A DNA stretch of 19,348 nucleotides from DATKMG01 sp035541995 (lineage in GTDB: Bacteria > Acidobacteriota > Terriglobia > Versatilivoradales > Versatilivoraceae): contig DATKMG010000798.1 in NCBI GenBank assembly GCA_035541995.1, positions 1 to 19,348 on the forward strand, given 5' to 3'. The translations under genes and the position numbers were made by a program. The notes under the pieces were generated by a model that saw only the letters and a program-made list of their open reading frames with translations, was not told where the DNA came from and did no database searches. This document shows, piece by piece, positions 1 to 6,783 of the stretch. Each line of letters starts with the position of its first letter. Positions within the stretch are counted from its first letter, which is position 1.

Positions 1-231
1 CGGGTGGGAGATCCGTCGACACAATTGGATCTTAGCAATGTGAATCTTCTAAAGGGGTTCAATTGGCAACAGTTGTTTTCCCAAACCACTTATGCACAAG
101 ACCCCAGCATGACGACCGACCCGACCTCCTTTGATCCGCACAAGAACTTCTCCGTCAATCCCACCTACGGAATGGCGGACCTTATGAACTCTGGTTTTGC
201 TGGCCGGTTCTGCATCAAGTTCTTTTTCTAG
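1..231 (+). CDS. C-terminal fragment of a TonB-dependent-receptor-like outer-membrane protein
   Basis: The reading frame is open from the first base and ends at TAG (229-231), so only about 76 C-terminal residues are present and the start lies outside the window. The last residues, GRFCIKFFF, show the alternating pattern and terminal phenylalanine typical of the final strand of an outer-membrane beta-barrel, the signal read by the BAM machinery. The segment before it (FDPHKNFSVNPTYGMADL) resembles the last extracellular loop and strand of the large acidobacterial TonB-dependent receptors that carry an N-terminal carboxypeptidase-regulatory-like domain. The family call is inferred from this short tail. 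Another beta-barrel class is possible. Confidence 0.55.
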   Translation, partial: RVGDPSTQLDLSNVNLLKGFNWQQLFSQTTYAQDPSMTTDPTSFDPHKNFSVNPTYGMADLMNSGFAGRFCIKFFF

Positions 232-395
232 GTTCTTACGAGGCCTGTGGCCGCGTTAGTTCTTCGTGGCAGAAACTCGGGTTAGGGGCGAAGACATCAG
301 GCTCCCCGCCATTTGAGACGGGGGCCGTCGGGACCATTCGAATAAGCCATCCGCGGATGAAGATTGCGGTCTGGGGAGGAGTGTGGGAGCCTATC

Positions 396-411
396 GTGGG
401 ACCGCTGTCCC
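396..411. repeat. Short palindromic repeat GTGGGACCGCTGTCCC (copy 1)
   Basis: GGGAC (398-402) pairs with GTCCC (407-411) across a CGCT loop. The 16-mer GTGGGACCGCTGTCCC differs by one base from GTGGGACCGCCGTCCC at 18536-18551, in another intergenic region 18 kb away. It is followed directly by CCGAGCGGCG (412-421), which also occurs in the hairpin at 6578-6631. The shared words mark a dispersed REP-like repeat rather than a gene. Confidence 0.5.
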
Positions 412-539
412 CCGAGCGGCGACCCAGTTTGACCCAGGCAATCGCCGCGACGGAGCGCAGCGCCCACCTTCAAGCCGGATTTTCAAAAGAGTGCCCCATG
501 ACCTTTTCAAGTTCGCCAGTGCCGACGAAAATGTGCTCG

Positions 540-655
540 ATTCCCCCATCCAAGGGGGTGAGGGGGATGTCTCTGTTCCAGTCTGACCGGTTTTCTCGAT
601 ATAGGAACAACCCCCCGGCAGCCTAGGCTGCCGACCCCCTTTGTTAAGGGGGAAT
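540..655. repeat. MITE-like element with C-tract/G-tract terminal inverted repeats
   Basis: The left end reads ATTCCCCCATCCAAGGGGGT (540-559). The right end (634-655), reverse complemented, reads ATTCCCCC-TTAACAAA-GGGGGT. The two ends are therefore imperfect terminal inverted repeats, and each can itself fold as CCCCC/GGGGG. Just inside the right end is a perfect 18-base palindrome, CGGCAGCCTAGGCTGCCG (616-633). There is no transposase and no obvious target-site duplication. A non-autonomous mobile element or REP-type sequence is the best reading. Confidence 0.55.
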
Positions 656-707
656 TTCATGGAAGTGGGCCATACGCCAGTTCTGTCCGCCATTGCCATT
701 GAAAATG

Positions 708-759
708 AGTTTGGAGTACAGCCTTCAGGCGATACCGGTTATAGCCGGAACTCCAAACT
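708..759. terminator. Nested hairpin downstream of the retropepsin-like gene
   Basis: AGTTTGGAGT (708-717) and ACTCCAAACT (750-759) form a perfect 10-bp stem. Inside it, CCGG (735-738) and CCGG (745-748) form a second short stem. It lies 65 bases past the stop of the minus-strand gene that ends at 825, so it could act as a transcription terminator or mRNA-stabilising structure. It lacks a clear run of T on either side, so an intrinsic terminator is not proven. Confidence 0.35.
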
Positions 760-824
760 TTAGCTATTATCGCTGCCACACTCTGCCCGCACTTCTCCCA
801 TCAATTTCCCCGCAAGCAGCCTTT

Positions 825-1835
825 TCATTTTCCAGCAACCTGAACCGTGCGGGAGAATTCAGGATTGAATACCACCTGCTTCCGGGTGTTGTCGAAGTAC
901 ACAGCGTTAAACAATCTGGCCGGGAGCAGACCATCTTCAGGGCGGGCTTCGTCTCCTGTGCCGTTCTTGGCGAGAACCACGGTCAGATTTCGCAGCGCGA
1001 TCCCACCCACATCAAAATGGCGCAAGCGCGCTGCATGCAATTCTCGTGTACCCAGGTTAGTGGCCACTTGAACCGTATGGAGAGAACCATTGTCAATGTC
1101 GAGACCCAAATTTTCGCAGTCGTACATCACAAGCTCATTGGCTCCTGCGTCCAAAACCATCTTTAGTCCTGGGCCCGTTTCTCTTGGGACACGAACCATC
1201 CAGCGCCCTTCGCTCTTCTGAAAACTGAGAACCCTGGAGTTGCCAACCAGCCGGCCGGAGAGTTCGTTGTTTTCTTCGATGGTCATCTCATGTCTTTTGT
1301 AATCAAGAAAATAGTTGAATCGAGAAAGGAGACTCTGCCCCACAATTCCCCGAATCTTGTATGGCTTGAGGGCTTCCAGATTCATAGCCAGCGCCTTGAC
1401 TTCGGGGATCACCCGTGAGCCCAGCTGGACGTTGCGAAGAGGATATCCTGTCTGGACCTCCTGCGACCCGGCCGCCGTGACCAGCGTAACCGAACTGGTA
1501 GGGCTAACGCCCAACTCGTTGACCAGGTCCAGATCAATGGCCGTATCATCGGATCCGGTATCGATGATGAAGTTATGGGGACCCTTTCCATCAATTCTCA
1601 ACGGCACAACAATCAGGCATCCGTTGATCTCCTTGAACTTAACAATGGATTCAGCGTTCAAGGCGTTGCTGATGCTCAACAAACAAACTGTAAATGTAAC
1701 TACCAGCTTCTCAAAAAGACCCCATGGCCAAAATCGGGAATCGAGGAGCGACAGGCGCCGGCAAGGGTCGCCCGAGTTCAACAGACCATTGAATTGGGAA
1801 TTGTTTGCTGACCGAAAGCTCGAAAACTTTTTCAT
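825..1835 (-). CDS. Exported retropepsin-like aspartic protease with duplicated domain
   Basis: 336 residues. A hydrophobic segment (about residues 43-59), ending near NALNA-ES, looks like a signal peptide with an unusually long N-region. Two half-domains follow. The first has IIDTGSDDTAID (catalytic Asp about 92) and a later GIVGQSLL (163-170). The second has VLDAGANELVMY (Asp about 229) and DGLLPARLF (301-309). This D-T/A-G plus hydrophobic-hydrophobic-G pattern, present twice, is the hallmark of the pepsin/retropepsin fold. One chain may form both halves of an active site, or two chains may dimerise. The start is the ATG at 1835: GGAGG lies 8 bases before it, while an in-frame GTG at 1844 overlaps that ribosome-binding site. 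Substrate unknown; likely periplasmic. Confidence 0.8.
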   Translation of the reverse strand: MKKFSSFRSANNSQFNGLLNSGDPCRRLSLLDSRFWPWGLFEKLVVTFTVCLLSISNALNAESIVKFKEINGCLIVVPLRIDGKGPHNFIIDTGSDDTAIDLDLVNELGVSPTSSVTLVTAAGSQEVQTGYPLRNVQLGSRVIPEVKALAMNLEALKPYKIRGIVGQSLLSRFNYFLDYKRHEMTIEENNELSGRLVGNSRVLSFQKSEGRWMVRVPRETGPGLKMVLDAGANELVMYDCENLGLDIDNGSLHTVQVATNLGTRELHAARLRHFDVGGIALRNLTVVLAKNGTGDEARPEDGLLPARLFNAVYFDNTRKQVVFNPEFSRTVQVAGK

Positions 1836-2112
1836 GGCGTTCACCTCCGGGTGGGCTGCGAGATGACGCCAGCTTCGATCTGATGGGCAGGTACATCAAT
1901 GCCACGGGGCTCACATGATCGTCGCCGGACAGTCGCGAGTAGGTCACGAGCTATCTGAAGAAATGATTGGCCTTATGGGCCTTGGGGTCGATGGTTCCTA
2001 TTCGGGGGATCGCTAATCAGGGAAATCCCTAAGAGGTTGTCGCCAGGCTTTGCCACTTTCAGGAAAGATTTGGGATTCACCCATCAGTGACAAACTGGAT
2101 TCAGATCAATTA

Positions 2113-2350
2113 ACCATGAAGAACATGAAGGGCGAGAATGTGGAATCCAGCTGGATTTCCAATCAGGTCTGCGGTTTTGCAGTCGAGCTCCACCGTGTGC
2201 AGGACCTGTCCTCCCGGAATTCAGGAGTCAACATAGTCTGGAGCTTGACAAGCGGGGTTGTCCTATCAACATCATCAATCTGAAAACGCTGGCAGAGAGA
2301 CGAAGACTTACTTGCTCTAAAGTTGTTTGGCTCCTCAGGCCCTTCATGGT
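2113..2350. repeat. MITE-like element bounded by ACCATGAAG inverted ends
   Basis: ACCATGAAG at 2113-2121 is inverted as CTTCATGGT at 2342-2350. The left end continues AACATGAAGGGC, and the right end, read on the other strand, continues GGCCTGAGG. ATGAAG-rich ends of this kind are known from small intergenic repeats in environmental bacteria. Inside is a perfect 14-base palindrome, AATCCAGCTGGATT (2144-2157). There is no coding potential, and the terminal match is only 9 bases, so the boundaries are tentative. Confidence 0.4.
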
Positions 2351-2429
2351 GAGGAAACCTCGCGGCAATTAAGACGGCTTACCCGGCAACAACGACAGTG
2401 CAGTACCTGTAAGAACAGGATTTGGATCG

Positions 2430-2461
2430 TTGACACACGGAAGGCGTTTCGAGTGTATACT
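2430..2461 (+). promoter_or_regulatory. Weak promoter candidate for the Tat TIM-barrel gene
   Basis: A perfect TTGACA box (2430-2435) precedes TATACT (2456-2461), about 69 bases before the ATG at 2530. The 20-base spacer is longer than the preferred 16-18, so this is tentative. Confidence 0.3.
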
Positions 2462-2529
2462 CTGACCGGGAACGAAAGTCGTATGAGCAGTCGCTGTGGA
2501 TTCATGTGAACTTATGGTGGAGGTTTTTC

Positions 2530-3435
2530 ATGCCGATGAACCTGGATCGTCGCGTTTTTCTTGGAACCGCAGCAGCAGCCGCGGGGCTCACCTTCGATAC
2601 ACGTCCGCTTAAAGCATGGATGGAAGCAAACGGACCGGTCAAACCAAAGCCCGCCTCCTCGCGGTTGCCAATGGGGCACATCGGGAAATGCGAAGTGAGC
2701 CGCCTGATTTGCGGGGGCAACCTTTTCAGTGCATTCGCGCACAGTGGGAACCTGCTCTATGTTGCCGACGTCCTTAAGCATTACTTCACTGATGAAAAGA
2801 TCTTAGAGACGCTTCAATTGTGCGAGCAAAGCGGGATTAACACCACCATTCTACGAACTGACGACCACATCGTCGGCATCCTGAAACGCTATCGCAAAGA
2901 GAGGGGCGGGAAGATCCAGTGGATCGCCCAAACCTACCCCAAGGTAGACAATCTGAAGGACAACATTAAACTGGCGATCGACAATGGCGCGGTGGGGGCG
3001 TACGCCCAGGGTGGAATTGCCGACACATTCGTGAAGGATGGGAAGCTGGACCTCGTAGCCGAGGTGGTTTCGTTCATCAAGCAGAATGGCCTGCTGGCTG
3101 GAATCGGGTCGCATTCGATGGAAACGCCGATCCGGGCCGAACAGCAGAAAATTGACCCGGATTTCTACTTCAAAACAATCAACAGCGTGGGCTACGAGTC
3201 GCAGGAGGTGCGAGACATTGCCGCGTTAATGAAGACCATCCGCAAGCCGTGGATTGCCTTTAAGGTATTGGGCGCGGGCCGGCTTGAGCCCAAGGACGGA
3301 TTCGACATGGCATTCAAGAGCGGAGCGGATTTTGTCAACGTGGGGATGTACGACTTCCAAGTCGAACAGAACGTCGGGCTGGTATGTGAAGCGGCGCAGA
3401 CACACGAAAAACGCGAGCGAGTCTGGACGGCATAA
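2530..3435 (+). CDS. Tat-signal TIM-barrel protein, aldo/keto-reductase-like
   Basis: 301 residues. The N-terminus (MNLDRRVFLGTAAAAAG) is a twin-arginine signal, so the folded protein is probably exported to the periplasm. After a proline-rich linker, GKCEVSRLICGGNLFS resembles the first strand of aldo/keto reductases. The C-terminal part (AFKVLGAGRL, then GADFVNVGMYDF) resembles the last strands of the same barrel, where the cofactor phosphate binds. The intervening helices and strands fit an alpha/beta barrel, but I cannot assign the Asp-Tyr-Lys-His catalytic tetrad, so enzymatic activity is uncertain. The start is the ATG at 2530, preceded by GGTGGAGG; an in-frame GTG at 2506 has no such site. 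The next gene on the same strand, also Tat-exported, begins 216 bases downstream. Confidence 0.7.
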   Translation: MPMNLDRRVFLGTAAAAAGLTFDTRPLKAWMEANGPVKPKPASSRLPMGHIGKCEVSRLICGGNLFSAFAHSGNLLYVADVLKHYFTDEKILETLQLCEQSGINTTILRTDDHIVGILKRYRKERGGKIQWIAQTYPKVDNLKDNIKLAIDNGAVGAYAQGGIADTFVKDGKLDLVAEVVSFIKQNGLLAGIGSHSMETPIRAEQQKIDPDFYFKTINSVGYESQEVRDIAALMKTIRKPWIAFKVLGAGRLEPKDGFDMAFKSGADFVNVGMYDFQVEQNVGLVCEAAQTHEKRERVWTA

Positions 3436-3460
3436 GCGCGGTACCAGGGACCACCATGAG

Positions 3461-3475
3461 ATGTCACTATGACAT
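3461..3475. promoter_or_regulatory. Perfect short palindrome ATGTCA-CTA-TGACAT
   Basis: ATGTCA (3461-3466) and TGACAT (3470-3475) are exact inverted copies around CTA. The site lies between the two Tat genes, 25 bases after the first stop and about 175 bases before the second start. Its size and symmetry fit a dimeric repressor operator, but no regulator family is identified and chance occurrence is possible. Confidence 0.25.
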
Positions 3476-3651
3476 GTAAGAGTCAACAGGAAACAAACAG
3501 CGCGGTCGAGCTGCATCTCGGGATTCCCCCTCTAGCCTCAACTTTTGATTGCGTCGGGGAATGAGGAACGATAGCTTAAGCCCTCGAGCCGAATTGTAAT
3601 TCGTCTCTAGACTAGGTGGAATACAGGAATCTGGACCGGACAGGAGAGACT

Positions 3652-5004
3652 ATGAATCAGCGGAAGCCCCATGGCAGAAGAACCTTCATGAAGAGCTTGG
3701 CCGCAGCAGGCGCCGGTTTGACAGCTGCCGCTAATCGTGCCCCTGCCCTGCTTGCCCAGAAGAGTCCTAATGACATAGTGAGTGTGGCCTGTATTGGCGT
3801 CGGGACACAAGGGCACTACCTTTTACAATCAGTTCAATCGGTTCCCAATACGCAGATCCGGATTATTTGTGACCTCTATAAGGGCAACATCAGCCGGGCG
3901 CAGAATCTTTGCTCCAACAAAAACGTGCGCATTGTCAAAGAATGGGAAAAGGCGGTTGAGGACAAAGGGATTGACGCGGTCATCATTGCTGTGCCGGACT
4001 TCTGGCATGCACCGATCACTATCGCAGCCGCCGAATCGAGGAAGGACATCTACGTGGAAAAAGGATGGTGCACTCGTGTTGCTGAAGCAAAGAACATGCG
4101 AAAAGCGGTCAAAGAAAACAAGGTCGTGATGCAGTTGGGACACCACTACAACAGCCTGCCCACATTTCACAAGGCGCGAGAGATTTTCCGCTCCGGCGCA
4201 TTAGGAAAGGTCCCTCTTGTCCGGACCACCATTGATCGCACCAGCGACAAACCGGAATGGAAATTCTATACAGATTACAGTATTACCGAGATGCCTAAAG
4301 ATGCCAGTCCCGAGACCATCGACTGGGAGCGCTTTCTCGCCAATGCTCCCAAACGCCCTTTTGAAGCGGAGCGTTTTTTCACGTGGCGATGCTATTGGGA
4401 CTACGGGACCGGAATTGCCGGAGACTTGTTGAGCCACCTGTGGGATTCTGTGAACATGGTTCTGGGGATGGGAATTCCCGAGAGCGCTGTCACCCAGGGA
4501 GGCAAGTATTTCTGGAAGAATGATCGGGAGGTGCCAGACATGTGGCACGTCTTATTTGACTATCCCAAACAGGACCTCGCCGTCACTTTCGCCTGCACCT
4601 TCCACAACACTCATGCCGGTGAAATGGCTCAATACCTGGGACGGGACATGACGCTGGAAGTCTCCCCCGAATTCTGCCGGACTTTTGCAGCGGAGTGGAA
4701 GCCGGACCATTATGACAAGTTGATGGCAGCGCGAAAAGTGTCGGCGGAGGCGCGAAAAGCAGCCCAGCAGATGGGGCTTAAGCCGTTGGAGACTGCAATC
4801 CCGCCGGACTATGTCTATCACGAAGGGGAATTGCAGGTCAGCTCTCACATGCAGAACTTTATCGACTGTGTCCGCTCTCGCGAGTTACCCCGCTGCCACG
4901 TGGATCGTGCGTTTGAAGAAGCAGTGGCTCTCTTGATGTCGGTCGAAGCCTTCAAGCGGGAGAAGAAAGTCAAGTGGGACCCGGCGAAAGAGGAGATCGT
5001 TTAA
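3652..5004 (+). CDS. Tat-exported Gfo/Idh/MocA family oxidoreductase
   Basis: 450 residues. GRRTFMKSLAAAGAG (residues 8-22) is a twin-arginine signal, with a likely cleavage near ALLAQ-K. A Rossmann fold follows: SVACIGVGTQGHYLL has GxGxxG (49-54) and IICDLY ends strand two. YVEKGWC (134-140) is at the place of the family's EKP motif: the catalytic-type lysine is kept but the proline is glycine. The C-terminal half has WDYGTGIAGDLLSHLWD (249-265), the usual dimer and substrate region. These enzymes use tightly bound NAD(P) to oxidise or reduce sugars; exported versions are often linked to glycoside oxidation or GH109-like chemistry. The start is the ATG at 3652, after AGGAGAG. An upstream in-frame GTG (3616) lacks this. 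The substrate cannot be read from the sequence. Confidence 0.85.
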   Translation: MNQRKPHGRRTFMKSLAAAGAGLTAAANRAPALLAQKSPNDIVSVACIGVGTQGHYLLQSVQSVPNTQIRIICDLYKGNISRAQNLCSNKNVRIVKEWEKAVEDKGIDAVIIAVPDFWHAPITIAAAESRKDIYVEKGWCTRVAEAKNMRKAVKENKVVMQLGHHYNSLPTFHKAREIFRSGALGKVPLVRTTIDRTSDKPEWKFYTDYSITEMPKDASPETIDWERFLANAPKRPFEAERFFTWRCYWDYGTGIAGDLLSHLWDSVNMVLGMGIPESAVTQGGKYFWKNDREVPDMWHVLFDYPKQDLAVTFACTFHNTHAGEMAQYLGRDMTLEVSPEFCRTFAAEWKPDHYDKLMAARKVSAEARKAAQQMGLKPLETAIPPDYVYHEGELQVSSHMQNFIDCVRSRELPRCHVDRAFEEAVALLMSVEAFKREKKVKWDPAKEEIV

Positions 5005-5010
5005 ACCATC

Positions 5011-5026
5011 AGGCAGTTTGATGCCT
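5011..5026. terminator. Small hairpin between convergent stop codons
   Basis: AGGCA (5011-5015) pairs with TGCCT (5022-5026) around a GTTTGA loop. It fills the 22-base gap between the stop codons of two convergent genes and could serve as a weak bidirectional terminator. The stem is only 5 bp and there is no T-tract. Confidence 0.3.
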
Positions 5027-5515
5027 CTAATCGAACTCTCTTCTCGCAGCAGATTGGTCAGGCCCAACCCGACCTGCCACGATATCCGCCTTAAAGTAGT
5101 TTTCGCCCCGGACCGGAGACCCTGCCAGTCGCCGCAGCATCGCAATCTGACCGACATGGGTGAGCGCGTCGGCAATCGGCCCCTGAAAGAGTTTCTCAGG
5201 TTTAGATCCGAGTGGCGTGTCTGATGCCAGGTAAACCTCAAACAGTTGCAGCCTTTCAAAGAAGCGCGCCACCTCACGCTCCCACGGCAGCGGTGCCGAG
5301 TCCTTCCAAACGTGCTGTCCTTTCGCCAGCCACAACGACCATTCCAAAAGATCGCCGATATGGGCCAGGATCTCGACGGGTGAACGGGATTGTTCCTTGA
5401 TCCGCATCGTGGCAAAGCTCGCAGGGGCGTCACGGAGTGTCTTTCCTCCCCGATAGGCCAGAGTCGCAACTGTATGCCGTAATAACTCCCGTTTTGGGTC
5501 TGAAGTTGAATTCAT
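5027..5515 (-). CDS. DinB/YfiT-like four-helix bundle protein
   Basis: 162 residues with a helical composition. ILAHIGDLLEWSLWLAKG (49-66) and ALTHVGQIAMLRRLAG (117-132) match the two metal-site helices of the DinB superfamily, with H52 and H120 as likely metal ligands. The position four residues before H120, often a histidine in the family, is aspartate (D116), and a further H14 sits in the first helix. Family members bind a divalent metal; many are thiol-dependent transferases (bacillithiol or mycothiol type) and others have no known function. The start is the ATG at 5515, preceded by AAGGAGT at good spacing; the frame stays open upstream but has no comparable site. It follows the DUF5829-like gene on the same strand after 120 bases. 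Confidence 0.7.
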   Translation of the reverse strand: MNSTSDPKRELLRHTVATLAYRGGKTLRDAPASFATMRIKEQSRSPVEILAHIGDLLEWSLWLAKGQHVWKDSAPLPWEREVARFFERLQLFEVYLASDTPLGSKPEKLFQGPIADALTHVGQIAMLRRLAGSPVRGENYFKADIVAGRVGPDQSAARREFD

Positions 5516-5635
5516 CGGACTACTCCTTGTGTTAAGGTTTAGTCTATTCTTGTTGGAAGTCTGCGAGTATGAACCAAAGTTCCATCGCACATTCGATGCA
5601 AATGCTCCCACTCTTGAAGTTCAGTACTCTGATTC

Positions 5636-6499
5636 CTAGAACACCCAGGTTGCCGTTCCATTGTCATGAAACCTGAGGACCGACTTCGGCCCGAACTGAA
5701 ACACCCTCTGCTCCTGTGGTACACTGCTGACACGCAATGTGATTTGCTGGATCCCGTGTCTCGAGCTGGTTTCAGGGACCAATCGCAACACAATATCCAA
5801 ACCCTCCAGTATCGCTGCATCGCCATCGGTGTGGGAGTGGTAACCGAACAATTTGCACTGCTCCGCCAAGCGGGTTGTTACCTCCTTCTCCGCGGCTAGG
5901 GTAATTTCAGTTACATCCTGAAGATAGGTTGGAACCGATTGGGCCCTCAAAATCAGCGCATAGCGTTGAAGTATCTGCCGCCGGCTAATTCCCGTCTCGC
6001 TGCCTTTAGCCTCTGGATGCCATTCAGCTAAGAATCGTGGATGATATTCCATAATCCAGGTACTCATTCCAGATTCAAGGGGACGGTTGAGTGACTTTAG
6101 CATGAAAAACCAGGGAACTTGAATTTTGCCTGATTGTCGGGTGACAAGGGTCGGCGGATCAGCGCCCAAAAGATTTTCCAGTGAATTGATAGCGCCCGGT
6201 TGCTCAACGGCAAAAGCGATTCCACTATCACCGACCCGATATCCCGATCCCTTGGCGACGTCAAAAAACTCAAAATAGGTATTAATCCCATAGAAGTACA
6301 GGCCTGTATAGGTGCGGTCAGTGCGCACGGTAGTGCGTTGCTCGGAAACAGCGAACTCTCTTTGCAGGAATGCGTCACGCTCGATGGCAACGTACGTGGC
6401 AGAATCTAGAACCACATAGAAGTGATTAAGCAGGATGGGGAACGACAACGGTGCGTCATTCTGTCCCGAGGTTTGAGATGCGATCATGGTTATTATCAT
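5636..6499 (-). CDS. DUF5829-like conserved hypothetical protein
   Basis: 287 residues. The N-terminal part (LNHFYVVLDSATYVAI, then RTDRTYTGLYFYGINTYFEFFD) matches what I recall of the DUF5829 family and looks like a vicinal-oxygen-chelate (glyoxalase/bleomycin-resistance) half-domain. The FEFF glutamate is at the place of a metal ligand in that fold, and GDSGIAFAVEQPGAI continues the barrel. The C-terminal half has no motif I recognise. There is no clear signal peptide. The start is the ATG at 6499 or the in-frame ATG at 6487; AAGGA (just before 6499) is too close to the first but fits the second. An in-frame stop lies a few codons upstream, so the gene is not longer. No function is assigned. 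Confidence 0.65.
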   Translation of the reverse strand: MIITMIASQTSGQNDAPLSFPILLNHFYVVLDSATYVAIERDAFLQREFAVSEQRTTVRTDRTYTGLYFYGINTYFEFFDVAKGSGYRVGDSGIAFAVEQPGAINSLENLLGADPPTLVTRQSGKIQVPWFFMLKSLNRPLESGMSTWIMEYHPRFLAEWHPEAKGSETGISRRQILQRYALILRAQSVPTYLQDVTEITLAAEKEVTTRLAEQCKLFGYHSHTDGDAAILEGLDIVLRLVPETSSRHGIQQITLRVSSVPQEQRVFQFGPKSVLRFHDNGTATWVF

Positions 6500-6533
6500 C
6501 CTTAGTTCTCAGCCAATCGTCAGTCGAACTGGG

Positions 6534-6682
6534 AACCAGCTCCGTCTGTAGCCAAGCAGAAAAACTCAATCAATCTCGGCCGTCCGAGCGGCGTGGTATG
6601 CGCGCATTCATTCCCCGCCGCTCGGACAGCCGGTTTCCTTGAACGTTGCCTTCATCTACAAACAGGGGACTCCTGACGAGCC
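6534..6682. repeat. Inverted-repeat element with AACCAGCTCCGTC / CTCGTCAGGAG ends and internal hairpin
   Basis: The left end is AACCAGCTCCGTC (6534-6546). The right end, read on the minus strand from 6682, has GGCTCGTCAGGAGTCC followed by CTGTTTGTAG. Both match parts of the better-preserved repeat at 18422-18453. Between them is a strong hairpin: bases 6578-6597 pair with 6612-6631 over 20 positions with two mismatches, including the perfect 12-bp GTCCGAGCGGCG / CGCCGCTCGGAC core. It fills most of the 284-base gap between the TIR and DUF5829-like genes. It could also stop TIR transcripts, since it lies downstream of that stop codon. Confidence 0.5.
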
Positions 6683-6783
6683 CCCGGAGGTGGCTAATCT
6701 CGAATGGGTTGGCGGGACGACCGCGTTCTTTGAGGAATAAGAAAATGGTCTAATGACGAGGAACGACGAGAAATGCAGCCATT

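Larger units (their letters stand above)
232..824. other. 593-base gene-free region with palindromic repeats
   Basis: No convincing gene lies between the outer-membrane protein and the retropepsin-like gene. Short open frames on both strands are proline/arginine/serine-rich and look like readthrough of GC-rich repeats. The region holds a GTGGGACC-type hairpin (396-411), a C/G-tract MITE-like element (540-655) and a nested hairpin (708-759), each listed separately. The stretch 232-395 shows nothing I can name. Confidence 0.6.
1836..2529. other. 694-base gene-free region between divergent genes
   Basis: The region separates the retropepsin-like gene (-) from the Tat TIM-barrel gene (+). Open frames here are short, lack ribosome-binding sites and resemble no family I recognise. 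It contains an inverted-repeat element (2113-2350) and a weak promoter candidate near 2430-2461. Nothing notable is seen in 1836-2112. Confidence 0.6.

Noticed and set aside
391..699. 102-codon minus-strand open frame
   Set aside because: It consists largely of translated palindromic repeats, lacks a ribosome-binding site and resembles no protein family.
2019..2030. AGGGA-AA-TCCCT mini palindrome
   Set aside because: The loop is too short to form a stable hairpin, and there is no supporting context.
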